From the NCBI GenBank assembly GCA_012521815.1, contig JAAYLR010000229.1:1-43814 (forward strand): a stretch of DNA of 43,814 nt. Direction: 5' to 3'. Both the position numbers and the translations under genes were made by a program. How positions within the stretch are numbered: position 1 is the first letter of the stretch; each line of letters opens with the position of its first letter. The notes below the pieces were generated by a model, which worked only from the letters and a program-made list of their open reading frames with translations, ran no database searches and was not told the DNA's origin. Source of the DNA: Acidobacteriota bacterium. Its GTDB lineage: Bacteria; Acidobacteriota; Thermoanaerobaculia; Multivoradales; JAGPDF01. Positions 1-9,199 of this stretch are shown in pieces.

Positions 1-1360
1 CCTCCACCATGCCGCCGAGATCGTCGATCCGCCGGAAGTAGTCGTACGCTCCGTCGACCATCCGCTGCGTGAGCTGCTCGACGAACCAGGAGCCGCCGAG
101 CGGATCGATGGTGTTGATCACCCCCGACTCGTGGGCGATCACCTGCTGGGTGCGCAGCGCCGTGCGGGCGTTCTCCTCGGTGGGCAGCGCGAGGGTCTCG
201 TCGAGGGCGTTGGTGTGGAGCGACTGGGTGCCCCCGAGGACCGCGGCGAGCGCCTGGAGCGTGGTCCGCACCACGTTGTTGATCGGCTGCTGCGCGGTGA
301 GCGAACAGCCGGCGGTCTGGGTGTGGAAGCGGAGCATCCAGGAGCGCGGATTCCGCGCACCGAACCGCTCCCGCATCACCTCGGCCCAGAGGCGGCGCGC
401 CGCGCGGAACTTCGCGATCTCCTCGAAGAAGTCGTTGTGGCTGTTGAAGAAGAAGGAGAGCCGCGGCGCGAAGGTATCCACCGGCAGCCCGGCCCGCACC
501 CCGTAGTCGACGTACTCGATCCCGTCGCGCAACGTGAAGGCGAGCTCCTGGAGCGCCGTCGAACCGGCCTCCCGGATGTGATAGCCGGAGATCGAGATCG
601 TGTTCCAGCGCGGCACCTCGGAGGCAGCGAAGGCGAACTGATCGGTGATCAGCCGCATCGAGGGGCGCGGCGGGTAGATGTACTCCTTCTGCGCGATGTA
701 CTCCTTCAGGATGTCGTTCTGCAGCGTTCCGGATACCTGCCGGGCGATGTCGACCCCCTGCTTCTCCGCCACCGCGAGGTACATCGCGAAGAGGATCGGC
801 GCGGTGGAGTTCACGGTCATCGAGGTCGTCACCTCGGCGAGCGGGATGCCGTCGAAGAGCACCTCCATGTCGGCGAGGGTATCGACGGCGACCCCGCACT
901 TGCCCACCTCACCGGTAGCCATCCGGTGATCGGAGTCGTAGCCGTAGAGCGTCGGCAGGTGGAAGGCGACGGAGAGGCCGGTCTGCCCCTGTGCGAGGAG
1001 GTACTTGAACCGCCGGTTGCTGTCCGCCGCCGAGCCGAAGCCGGCGAACTGGCGCATCGTCCAGAGCTTGCCCCGGTAGCCGGTGGGGTGGATGCCGCGG
1101 GTGAACGGGAACTCGCCGGGGACTCCGAGATGCCGCCCGGGGTCGAGGCCGGCCAGCTCCTCCGGGGTCACGAGGGGCGGGATCTCGAGCCCGGAGATGG
1201 TCGTGAAGTCGCGCCGCCACGAGCCGCGCTCGGCCTCCGCCCGGCGGCGAGCCTCCTCCCAGCGGGCACGGGCCGCGGAGAGGCCGGAAGCGGACGTTTC
1301 GCCATCACCCGCCGGCCTCTCGGCGGTGGTCCTCGCTGGGGGTGGATCCGGGCTCTTCAT
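1..1360 (-). CDS. Methylmalonyl-CoA mutase large subunit / acyl-CoA mutase (3' part runs off the window)
   Basis: Reverse-strand translation from ATG at 1360 reads ...[61 protein letters not shown]... and ...[32 protein letters not shown]..., characteristic of MCM large subunits. GAGGAG Shine-Dalgarno upstream. Not in the ORF track because it is truncated by the window edge. Confidence 0.93.
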   Translation of the reverse strand, partial: MKSPDPPPARTTAERPAGDGETSASGLSAARARWEEARRRAEAERGSWRRDFTTISGLEIPPLVTPEELAGLDPGRHLGVPGEFPFTRGIHPTGYRGKLWTMRQFAGFGSAADSNRRFKYLLAQGQTGLSVAFHLPTLYGYDSDHRMATGEVGKCGVAVDTLADMEVLFDGIPLAEVTTSMTVNSTAPILFAMYLAVAEKQGVDIARQVSGTLQNDILKEYIAQKEYIYPPRPSMRLITDQFAFAASEVPRWNTISISGYHIREAGSTALQELAFTLRDGIEYVDYGVRAGLPVDTFAPRLSFFFNSHNDFFEEIAKFRAARRLWAEVMRERFGARNPRSWMLRFHTQTAGCSLTAQQPINNVVRTTLQALAAVLGGTQSLHTNALDETLALPTEENARTALRTQQVIAHESGVINTIDPLGGSWFVEQLTQRMVDGAYDYFRRIDDLGGMVE

Positions 1361-1396
1361 GCGTGGTTCTCCTCGCGGAATCGGGACTCGCCGGGG

Positions 1397-1425
1397 TTTG
1401 CAGGAGTATACAGAACCGTTATCCT
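1397..1425 (+). promoter_or_regulatory. Putative sigma70-like promoter of purE (TTTGCA-17 nt-TATCCT)
   Basis: -35-like TTTGCA at 1397-1402, 17-nt spacer, -10-like TATCCT at 1420-1425, 6 nt before the ATG. Confidence 0.4.
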
Positions 1426-1431
1426 CTGGCT

Positions 1432-1938
1432 ATGCCTGAAACGCCCTCGCCGCTGGTCGCGATCGTCATGGGAAGCCGCTCCGACGAGGAGACGATGCGC
1501 CATGTGGTGGCGACGCTCGCCCGCTTCGACGTGCCCTGCGAGACCCGGGTCCTGAGCGCCCACCGGGCCCCGCAGGCGCTCACCGAGTATGCCGCCGGCT
1601 GCGAGGCCCGCGGGATCGAGGTGGTCATCGCCGGGGCCGGGGGCGCGGCCCATCTCCCGGGGATGATCGCGGCGATGACCGCCCTGCCCGTCCTCGGCAT
1701 CCCGATCCAGAGCGCCGCCCTGCACGGCCTCGACAGCCTCCTTTCGATCGTCCAGATGCCCGCGGGCGTGCCGGTGGGGACGCTGGCGATCGGCCGCGCC
1801 GGCGCCACGAACGCCGCGCTCCTGGCGGTGGCGATCCTCGCCCTCTCCCGGCCCGAGCTGCGCGAGCGGCTGCACGAATTCCGCCGCGAGCAGACGGCAA
1901 AGGTCGTCGCCGCGGCTTCCGATCCGATCGGCAGTTGA
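1432..1938 (+). CDS. purE: N5-carboxyaminoimidazole ribonucleotide mutase
   Basis: [17 protein letters not shown]...[12 protein letters not shown]...[28 protein letters not shown] is a textbook PurE sequence; ATG at 1432 gives 168 aa. Confidence 0.95.
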   Translation: MPETPSPLVAIVMGSRSDEETMRHVVATLARFDVPCETRVLSAHRAPQALTEYAAGCEARGIEVVIAGAGGAAHLPGMIAAMTALPVLGIPIQSAALHGLDSLLSIVQMPAGVPVGTLAIGRAGATNAALLAVAILALSRPELRERLHEFRREQTAKVVAAASDPIGS

Positions 1939-2036
1939 GATCCTGACCTGATTCGATCCGGTGCGACGGTCTCTCCCGCCGTGGCACACGAACGCAACCG
2001 CTCGAACCCACACCCGCCCACCCGTCGCCACACTCC

Positions 2037-4445
2037 ATGACCAAGCTTCCCGGCCTCGACCATCCCGGCGCTCTCGAAGCCCTGCTCGATGCCCTCGACG
2101 AAGCCGTCCTGATCGTCGACCCGAACCAGCGCATCGTGGCGGCCAGCCCGCAGCTCATGCGGCTCTGCGGACACGATCCCCGCTCGCTCGTCGGCAAGAA
2201 CCTCGGCGTGATCCTCTCGGCCGAGTCCCGGGCTCCGGGTCCGGCGGAGGACGGCTATCGCCTCGAGGCATACCGCCAGGACGGCACCTCGTTCCCCGCC
2301 TGGGTCCGGCGGCGGCGACTGGCCGGAGGCCGGCCGGGGACCTCGCTGCTGGTCATTCGCGACCTGTCGCCTCTGGAAGCGGCACGGGATCACCTGCAGC
2401 GGCTCGAGAAGGCGCTCGCCACGATGCAGGTCGGGGTCGCCTTCTCCGACCGCGATCAGCGCCTGCACTACGTGAACCCCGCCTTCGCCGAGATGCATGG
2501 CTATCGCGAGGCGGAGCTGCTCGGGGCGGCCCTCGGTCTGGTGGCGCCGGACGATCCGACGGCCCGGCTCGAGTTCCGCGAGATCAAGCAGCTGCGACGG
2601 CTCCATTACGAGACCCGCCATCGGCGCCGTGACGGCAGCGACCTGGCCGTGGAGGTCATGCGCGACCTCGTCACCGATCTGCGGGGCGATCCGGTGGGAC
2701 TGGTCACGATCTGCCAGGAGATCACCCAGCGCAAGCTGGCCGAAGCGGCGCTGCGGGCGAGCGAGGAGCGGTACGCCCTCGCCGTCGAGGGAGCCAAGGA
2801 CGGCATCTGGGACTGGGATCTCGTCCGCGGCCGGGTCTTCTACTCCGGGCGGTGGAAAGAGCTGCTCGGCTTCGGCGAGCAGGAGATCGGCGACAGCCCC
2901 GAGGAGTGGTTCTCCCGCGTCCATCCCGCCGATCGCGAGCGGCTCCAGGAGCGGCTCGCCGGGCACCGCGAAGGTCTCACCCCCCATTTCGAAGACGAAC
3001 ACCGGCTCGTCCATCGCGATGGCAGCCATCGCTGGGTGCTGGCCCGCGGGCTCGCGGTGCGCAACGCTTCCGGCGAGGCCTACCGGATGGCCGGCTCGCT
3101 CTCCGACATCACCGCCCGGACCGCGCTCGATCCCCTCACCGAGCTGCCGAACCGCCTGCTCTTCCAGGACCGCCTCGACCGTGCTCTCGGCCGGCTGCGC
3201 CGGCGCGACATCGACCATCTCGCGGTGCTCGCGATCGGCATCGACCGCCTCGCCGTCGTCGACGAGAGCCTCGGTCCCGAGACCGTCGACGAGCTGCTCG
3301 TCGCCTGCGCCAAGCGGCTCGAGAAACGCCTGCGCCCGGGCGACACGCTCGCGCGCGACGTGGGCGACACCTTCCTCGCGCTCCTCGAGGACGTCCGGAG
3401 TCCCGAGAACACGGAGCGCGTCGCCGAGCGGATCCTCGCCGACCTGCGCCAGCCGTTCGCCGTCGCCGCGGACCATGCGATCCTGCTGACGGCGAACCTC
3501 GGGCTCGCGGTCAGCGCCACGGGTGAAGAAGAAGCGGCCCACCTGCTGCACGACGCGGACGCGGCGCTGAGACAGGCTCAGAGCCGGGGGCGGGGGACCT
3601 ACCAGCTCTTCGACCGCGAGATGCGGCAGAACGCCCTGCAGCGGCTGCGTCTCGAGGCCGACCTCCTCCACGCTCTCGAACGTCACGAGCTGGTTCTCCG
3701 CTACCAGCCGATCGTCCGCCTGCGCGACGGGGAGGTCTTCCTCTTCGAAGCCCTCCTGCGCTGGCATCATCCGGAGCGGGGCCTCATCGCGCCCGGCGAG
3801 TTCCTGCCGGTGGCGGTCGACTGCGGCGCCCTCGATGCGATCAGCGCCTGGACGCTCGACGAGAGCTGCCGGCAGCTGGCGGCGTGGGCCGCTGCCGATC
3901 CCCCCTTCGGGCTCCCGATCTCGCTGAACCTCACCGCCGCCCAGTTGAGCGATCCGGCACTCGCCGGCAAGATCAGAGAGGCGCTCGCGCGGCACGGAGT
4001 ACCCGCCTCCCACCTCTGCATCGAGATCACGGAGACCGCCCTCGCCCGGGATCCCCGGGTCGCCCGAGCGGTGATCGTCGAGCTCCGGGAGCTCGGGGTC
4101 CGGATCGCGATCGACGACTTCGGCGTCGGCTACTCCTCGCTCTCGCACCTGCACCAGTTCCCGGTCGACGTCCTCAAGATCGACCGCACGTTCGTGAGCG
4201 ACCTCACGCGCAAGGGACAGCCGGCCGAGCTCATCCGGTCGATCGTCGATCTCGGCCGGCGGCTCGGGCTCAGCGTGGTGGCCGAAGGGGTCGAGACCGC
4301 CACCCAGCGGCGGCGCCTCCTTGCGATCGGCTGCCCGGATGCGCAGGGGTTCTTTTACGCTCCGGCGCTGCCCGCCGACGAGGCCCGCGCCTACGCACTG
4401 ACGATCACCGGCCGGCGACGGGGCAAGAGAGCAGCCGCGGATTGA
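2037..4445 (+). CDS. PAS-PAS-PAS-GGDEF(degenerate)-EAL signalling protein, predicted c-di-GMP phosphodiesterase
   Basis: PAS-like segments in the N-terminal half; DPLTELPNRLLFQDRLDRAL GGDEF-family start; GGDEF site replaced by RDVGDTFLALLED; EAL domain with FEALLRW, EITETAL, IDDFGVGYSSL, LKIDRTFV, VAEGVET, QGFFYA. Confidence 0.92.
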   Translation: MTKLPGLDHPGALEALLDALDEAVLIVDPNQRIVAASPQLMRLCGHDPRSLVGKNLGVILSAESRAPGPAEDGYRLEAYRQDGTSFPAWVRRRRLAGGRPGTSLLVIRDLSPLEAARDHLQRLEKALATMQVGVAFSDRDQRLHYVNPAFAEMHGYREAELLGAALGLVAPDDPTARLEFREIKQLRRLHYETRHRRRDGSDLAVEVMRDLVTDLRGDPVGLVTICQEITQRKLAEAALRASEERYALAVEGAKDGIWDWDLVRGRVFYSGRWKELLGFGEQEIGDSPEEWFSRVHPADRERLQERLAGHREGLTPHFEDEHRLVHRDGSHRWVLARGLAVRNASGEAYRMAGSLSDITARTALDPLTELPNRLLFQDRLDRALGRLRRRDIDHLAVLAIGIDRLAVVDESLGPETVDELLVACAKRLEKRLRPGDTLARDVGDTFLALLEDVRSPENTERVAERILADLRQPFAVAADHAILLTANLGLAVSATGEEEAAHLLHDADAALRQAQSRGRGTYQLFDREMRQNALQRLRLEADLLHALERHELVLRYQPIVRLRDGEVFLFEALLRWHHPERGLIAPGEFLPVAVDCGALDAISAWTLDESCRQLAAWAAADPPFGLPISLNLTAAQLSDPALAGKIREALARHGVPASHLCIEITETALARDPRVARAVIVELRELGVRIAIDDFGVGYSSLSHLHQFPVDVLKIDRTFVSDLTRKGQPAELIRSIVDLGRRLGLSVVAEGVETATQRRRLLAIGCPDAQGFFYAPALPADEARAYALTITGRRRGKRAAAD

Positions 4446-4476
4446 GTGAGCAACCGCCTTCAGCGGTCGTCTCCCA

Positions 4477-4506
4477 TTGATTTACGCTGTTTTTTGCGCC
4501 TAAACT
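4477..4506 (+). promoter_or_regulatory. Putative promoter of dnaE2 (TTGATT-18 nt-TAAACT)
   Basis: TTGATT at 4477-4482 and TAAACT at 4501-4506; -10 ends 6 nt before the ATG at 4513. Confidence 0.35.
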
Positions 4507-4512
4507 GCGGCC

Positions 4513-7500
4513 ATGGCCGCAGCGCCTCCGGGAGCCCCTCCCCGTCCGTCGGACGGCGGGAAGCCGTCTCTTTTCCCGGATACCCGGCCGGAGAAAGCGC
4601 AGCGGCGCAGCCGTGCCCGGCCCTCCCCACTCCCCGCGACGCCTCCGTACGTCGAGCTCCACGCCGCCTCGGCCTTCTCCTTCCTCGACGGCGCCTCCCT
4701 GCCCGAGGATCTGGTGGCGCGGGCCGCGGAGCTCGAGCTGCCGGGCCTCGCCCTCCTCGATCGCAACGGAGTGCACGGGCTCCCGCGCCTCCACCAGGCG
4801 GCCCGGCGGGCGGGGCTCCGGGCGCTTGCCGGCAGCGAGGTCGTGCTCGCCGGCGAACCCGGCACCACACCGCCCGGGCCCTTCTCTCCCCGCCTCCCCC
4901 TGCTGGTCGCGAACGCGGCCGGCTACCGGAACCTCTGCCGGCTGCTCACCGTCGCCGCCCGCGGCCGGAAGAAGGGGGAGGCCGCCGCGGACTGGGAGCA
5001 GCTTGCGGCGCACGCCGGCGGCCTCTGGGCGCTGACCGGCGGCAGCGAGGGGCCGCTCTCCCGGGCTCTCGCCACCGGCGGCCTCGACGCCGCCCGCGCG
5101 CTCCTCGAACGGCTCGTGGCCACCTTCCCCGGTCGCGTGGCCGTCGAGCTGCAGCGCCACGGCCGCCGCGAGGAGGAGCATCGCAACCGCGCCCTCGTCG
5201 ACCTCGCCCGCCGCCTCCGGCTCCCGCTCGTCGCCACCAACGGGGTGCGCTACGCGCGCGCCGAGGAGAAGCCGCTCCACGACCTGCTCACCGCCCTGCG
5301 CCACCACACCTCCCTCGACGCCGCCGGCCGCCTCCTCGCCGCGCACCGGGAACGGCACCTGAAGAGCGCGACAGAGATGGCCCGCCGCTTCCACGATCTG
5401 CCCGCGGCGCTCGCCGGCACCGCCGAGCTCGCCGCGCGGCTCGACTTCACCCTCACCGACCTCGGCTACCGCTTCCCGGAGTACCCCGTCCCGCCGGGCG
5501 AGAGCGCGAGCTCCTGGCTGCGGCGGGTGACCTGGGAGGGCGCCCGGAGCCGTTTCCGGCCGCTCACCACCCGGGCGCAGGCGCAGCTGGAGCGGGAGCT
5601 CGCGCTCATCGAGAAGCTCGACCTCGCCGGCTACTTCCTGATCGTCTGGGATCTCGTCACCTTCTGCCGCCGCGAGGGGATCCTCTGCCAGGGGCGCGGC
5701 TCGGCCGCCAACAGCGCGGTCTGCTACGCCCTCGCGATCACCGCCGTCGATCCGGTGAAGATGGGGCTCCTCTTCGAGCGCTTCCTCTCCGAGGAGCGGG
5801 GGGAGTGGCCGGACATCGACCTCGACCTGCCCTCCGGCGCCCCGCGCGAGCGGGTCATCCAGCACGTCTACGCCCGCTACGGGCCGCACGGCGCGGCGAT
5901 GACCGCCAACGTCATCACCTACCGCGACCGCTCGGCGGCGCGCGAGGTGGCCAGGGCGCTCGGCTTCGCCCCCGAGCAGGGCGAGCGGCTCGCCCGCCGC
6001 CTCGGCTCGTTCCGGCGTGACCTCGCCCGCGGCGAGCCGCGGGAGCTCGCCGCGGAGCTCACCGCCGCGGGGCTCGATCCCGCGGCCACGCGGGTGCGCC
6101 ACTTCGCCGCCCTCTGGCAGCAGATCCAGAACCTCCCCCGCCACCTCGGCCAGCACTCCGGGGGCATGGTGATCGCCGCCGGACGGCTCGACGAGATCGT
6201 GCCGCTCGAGCCCGCCGCGATGCCGGGGCGGGTCGTCATCCAGTGGGACAAGGACGACTGCGCCGACCTCGGGATCCTCAAGGTCGACCTGCTCGGCCTC
6301 GGGATGCTCAACGCCCTCGCCGAGGCGATCCCCCTCGTGCGCGAGCACGAGAAGGTCCATCTCGACCTCGCCCACCTCCCGCCCGACGACGCGGAGGTCT
6401 TCGCGATGCTGCGCGCCGCCGACACCGTCGGCGTCTTCCAGGTCGAGAGCCGGGCGCAGATGGCCTCCCTGCCGCGCCACGCCCCCCGCCGTTTCTACGA
6501 CCTCGTGGTGCAGGTGGCGATCATCCGCCCGGGGCCGATCGTTGGCGGCATGGTGCAGCCGTTCTTCGAGCGCCGCCTCGGGCGGGCGCCGGTGGAGTAT
6601 CCCCACCCCTCGCTCGCCCCGATCCTCGCGCGCACGCTCGGGGTGCCGCTCTTCCAGGAGCAGCTCCTGCGGATCGCGATGGTGGCGGCGGGGTTCACCG
6701 GCGGCGAGGCCGAGGAGCTGCGCCGGGCGATGGGGCACAAGCGCTCGGTGGCGCGGATGCGGGCGATCGAAGCGCGGCTGCGTGCCGGCATGGCGGCGCG
6801 CGGGATCGGCGCCGAGGCCCGGGAGCAGATCGTGCAGGCGATCACCTCCTTCGCCCTCTACGGCTTCCCGGAGTCGCACGCCGCCTCGTTCGCCCTGATC
6901 GCCTACGCCAGCGCGTATCTCAAACGCCACCACCCGGTCGCCTTCCTCGTGGCCCTCCTCAACTCCTGGCCGCTGGGCTTCTACCACCCCGCGACCCTGG
7001 TCCAGGACGCCCGGCGGCACGGGGTGCGCGTGCTGCCGATCGACGTGCACGCCTCCGGCTGGCGCTGCCGCTGGGAGGCGCTCCCGGAAGGAGGCGGCGC
7101 CTGCCGCCTCGGTCTGCGCTTCCTCGCCGGGCTGCGCCGGGAGGCCGGAGAGGCGATCGCGCGCGCCCGCCGGGAGGGGCCGTTCCGCAGCCTCGACGAC
7201 CTGCGGCGGCGGGCTCGCCTCCGGGCGGACGAGCTCGACACCCTGGCCACGGCCGGGGCGCTCGCCTCCCTCGGTCTCACGCGGCGCGGGGCGCTCTGGC
7301 AGGCGGCGCTCGCGGTGCGCCCCGCTCCTCCGCTCTTCACCGCGGAGACGGCGGGCGAAGCGGCGGCCGCCGCCCCCTCTCCGCTCCCCGAGATGTCCCC
7401 CCGGGAGCGCACCGCCGCCGACTTCGCCACCGCCGGCCTCACCACGGGGCGCCACCCGCTCGCCCACCTCCGCCCCGGCCTCGCGGCGCGCGGGATCGTT

Positions 7501-7806
7501 CCGGCCGCCGCGCTCGCCCGCCTGCCGCACGGCGAGCGCGTCCGCACCGCCGGCGCGGTGATCGTCCGCCAGCGCCCCGGCACCGCGAAAGGGGTGCTCT
7601 TCCTCGCCCTCGAGGACGAGACCGGCATCGCCCAGGCGATCGTCCAGCCCCGGCTCTTCCGCGCCGCGCGGGAGCGGCTCACCGGCACGCGCGGTCTCGT
7701 GGTCGAGGGGATCGTCGAACGGCGGGACGGCGCGGTCTCGCTCCGGGCCGAGCGGCTCTGGCCCCTGCCCGGCCTCCCTCCGGTGCCGAGTCACGACTTC
7801 CGTTGA
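4513..7806 (+). CDS. dnaE2: Error-prone DNA polymerase III alpha-type (DnaE2/ImuC family)
   Basis: N-terminal PHP domain (YVELHAASAFSFLDGAS), QGRGSAANSAVCYALAIT, WPDIDLDLPSG, LPRHLGQHSGGMVIAAGRL, QWDKDDCADLGILKVDLLGLGML, GFPESHAASFALIAYASAYLK; about 1,097 aa, the DnaE2 size class. Confidence 0.92.
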   Translation: MAAAPPGAPPRPSDGGKPSLFPDTRPEKAQRRSRARPSPLPATPPYVELHAASAFSFLDGASLPEDLVARAAELELPGLALLDRNGVHGLPRLHQAARRAGLRALAGSEVVLAGEPGTTPPGPFSPRLPLLVANAAGYRNLCRLLTVAARGRKKGEAAADWEQLAAHAGGLWALTGGSEGPLSRALATGGLDAARALLERLVATFPGRVAVELQRHGRREEEHRNRALVDLARRLRLPLVATNGVRYARAEEKPLHDLLTALRHHTSLDAAGRLLAAHRERHLKSATEMARRFHDLPAALAGTAELAARLDFTLTDLGYRFPEYPVPPGESASSWLRRVTWEGARSRFRPLTTRAQAQLERELALIEKLDLAGYFLIVWDLVTFCRREGILCQGRGSAANSAVCYALAITAVDPVKMGLLFERFLSEERGEWPDIDLDLPSGAPRERVIQHVYARYGPHGAAMTANVITYRDRSAAREVARALGFAPEQGERLARRLGSFRRDLARGEPRELAAELTAAGLDPAATRVRHFAALWQQIQNLPRHLGQHSGGMVIAAGRLDEIVPLEPAAMPGRVVIQWDKDDCADLGILKVDLLGLGMLNALAEAIPLVREHEKVHLDLAHLPPDDAEVFAMLRAADTVGVFQVESRAQMASLPRHAPRRFYDLVVQVAIIRPGPIVGGMVQPFFERRLGRAPVEYPHPSLAPILARTLGVPLFQEQLLRIAMVAAGFTGGEAEELRRAMGHKRSVARMRAIEARLRAGMAARGIGAEAREQIVQAITSFALYGFPESHAASFALIAYASAYLKRHHPVAFLVALLNSWPLGFYHPATLVQDARRHGVRVLPIDVHASGWRCRWEALPEGGGACRLGLRFLAGLRREAGEAIARARREGPFRSLDDLRRRARLRADELDTLATAGALASLGLTRRGALWQAALAVRPAPPLFTAETAGEAAAAAPSPLPEMSPRERTAADFATAGLTTGRHPLAHLRPGLAARGIVPAAALARLPHGERVRTAGAVIVRQRPGTAKGVLFLALEDETGIAQAIVQPRLFRAARERLTGTRGLVVEGIVERRDGAVSLRAERLWPLPGLPPVPSHDFR

Positions 7807-7902
7807 GCACACCGCCGCGCTGCGTGTGAGAAAATGCCCGCGTCCAACCTGCGCCTGGCCGCAACCCGGCCTCGTCGCCCGTCACCGCGAGGAGCAGCTG
7901 TC

Positions 7903-9120
7903 ATGCGTACGAACGAGTACATCGCGCTCGAAGACCGCTACGGTGCCAACAACTACCGCCCACTCGACGTCGTCATCCAACGCGCCGAGGGGATCTGGGT
8001 CTGGGACGTCGAGGGGCGCAAGTACATGGACTTCCTCGCCGCCTACTCGGCGGTCAACCAGGGGCATTGCCACCCCCGGATCCTCGAGGCCCTCATCGAG
8101 CAGAGCCGGCGGGTGGCGCTCACCTCGCGCGCCTTCCGCAACGATCAGCTCGGCGCCTTCTACCAGGAGATCTGCGAGCTGACCGGCTACGCGCGCTTCC
8201 TGCCGATGAACACCGGCGCCGAAGCGGTGGAGACCGCGATCAAGGCGGCCCGCAAGTGGGCGTACGAGGTCAAGGGGATCCCCGAGCCGGAGGCCGAGAT
8301 CCTCGTCTTCGACGGCAACTTCCACGGGCGCACGACGACGATCGTCGGCTTCTCCTCCGAGGAGCAGTACCGTCAGGGGTTCGGGCCGTTCACACCGGGG
8401 TTCCGGCTGCTCCCCTACGGCGATCTCGAGGCGGTGCGGGCGGCGATGCATCCGAAGGTCGCGGCGATCCTCTTCGAGCCGATCCAGGGCGAGGGCGGCA
8501 TCATCGTGCCTCCGGACGGCTACCTGCGCGGGCTGCGGGAGATCGCCACGACCCAGCGCGCGCTCCTGGTCGCCGACGAGATCCAGTCCGGCCTCGGCCG
8601 CACGGGCAAGCTCTTCGCCTGCGAGCACGAGGGCATCCGTCCCGACGTCGTGATCATCGGCAAGGCGCTCTCCGGCGGGCTCTATCCGGTCTCCGGCATC
8701 CTCGCCGACGACGAGGTGATGGGGGTCTTCCGCCCCGGCGATCATGGCTCGACCTACGGCGGCAATCCGGTCGCCGCCGCCGTCGCCCGCACCGCGCTGC
8801 GCGTGCTCGTCGAGGAGGGGATGGTCGAGAACTCGGCCCGCCTCGGCGCCTACTTCCTCGAGCGGCTGCGCGCCCTCTCCTCGCCGCACGTCAAGGAGCT
8901 GCGCGGCCGGGGCCTCTGGATCGGGATCGAGCTGCACCCGGAGGCCGGCGGCGCCCGCGGTTTCTGCGAGCGGCTCCAGCAGCTCGGCATGCTCTGCAAG
9001 GAGACGCACACGCACACGATCCGCATCGCGCCGCCGCTGACGATCCGCCAGGAAGAGATCGACTGGGCGCTGGAGCGGCTCGCCGAGGTGCTCACCGCTC
9101 CGGCACCGGCCGCGAGCTGA
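7903..9120 (+). CDS. rocD: Ornithine--oxo-acid aminotransferase
   Basis: [47 protein letters not shown]..., [49 protein letters not shown] at 7891 favours ATG 7903 over the longer ORF start. Confidence 0.93.
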   Translation: MRTNEYIALEDRYGANNYRPLDVVIQRAEGIWVWDVEGRKYMDFLAAYSAVNQGHCHPRILEALIEQSRRVALTSRAFRNDQLGAFYQEICELTGYARFLPMNTGAEAVETAIKAARKWAYEVKGIPEPEAEILVFDGNFHGRTTTIVGFSSEEQYRQGFGPFTPGFRLLPYGDLEAVRAAMHPKVAAILFEPIQGEGGIIVPPDGYLRGLREIATTQRALLVADEIQSGLGRTGKLFACEHEGIRPDVVIIGKALSGGLYPVSGILADDEVMGVFRPGDHGSTYGGNPVAAAVARTALRVLVEEGMVENSARLGAYFLERLRALSSPHVKELRGRGLWIGIELHPEAGGARGFCERLQQLGMLCKETHTHTIRIAPPLTIRQEEIDWALERLAEVLTAPAPAAS

Positions 9121-9135
9121 CCCTCGTGGGCGCGA

Positions 9136-9165
9136 CCGGGCGGCCGCCGGCGGGCGGCCGCCCGG
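9136..9165. terminator. Perfect 13-bp GC hairpin with GGCG loop between convergent genes (possible bidirectional termination element)
   Basis: CCGGGCGGCCGCC-GGCG-GGCGGCCGCCCGG; lies between the rocD stop (9120) and the convergent helicase stop (9200). No U-tract on either strand. Confidence 0.45.
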
Positions 9166-9199
9166 CGGCGTTCCGCGCCTCCGCGCTCGCTACGCCTGC

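Noticed and set aside
1419-4154. 911-aa minus-strand ORF opposite purE and the EAL protein
   Set aside because: Antisense shadow ORF; no recognisable domain.
4446-4512. LexA/SOS box upstream of dnaE2
   Set aside because: No convincing palindrome matching a LexA site I know was visible; the host consensus is unknown, so no claim is made.
4405-7812. 1,135-aa minus-strand ORF opposite dnaE2
   Set aside because: Antisense shadow of a well-supported DnaE2 frame; Gly/Glu/Arg-rich without motifs.
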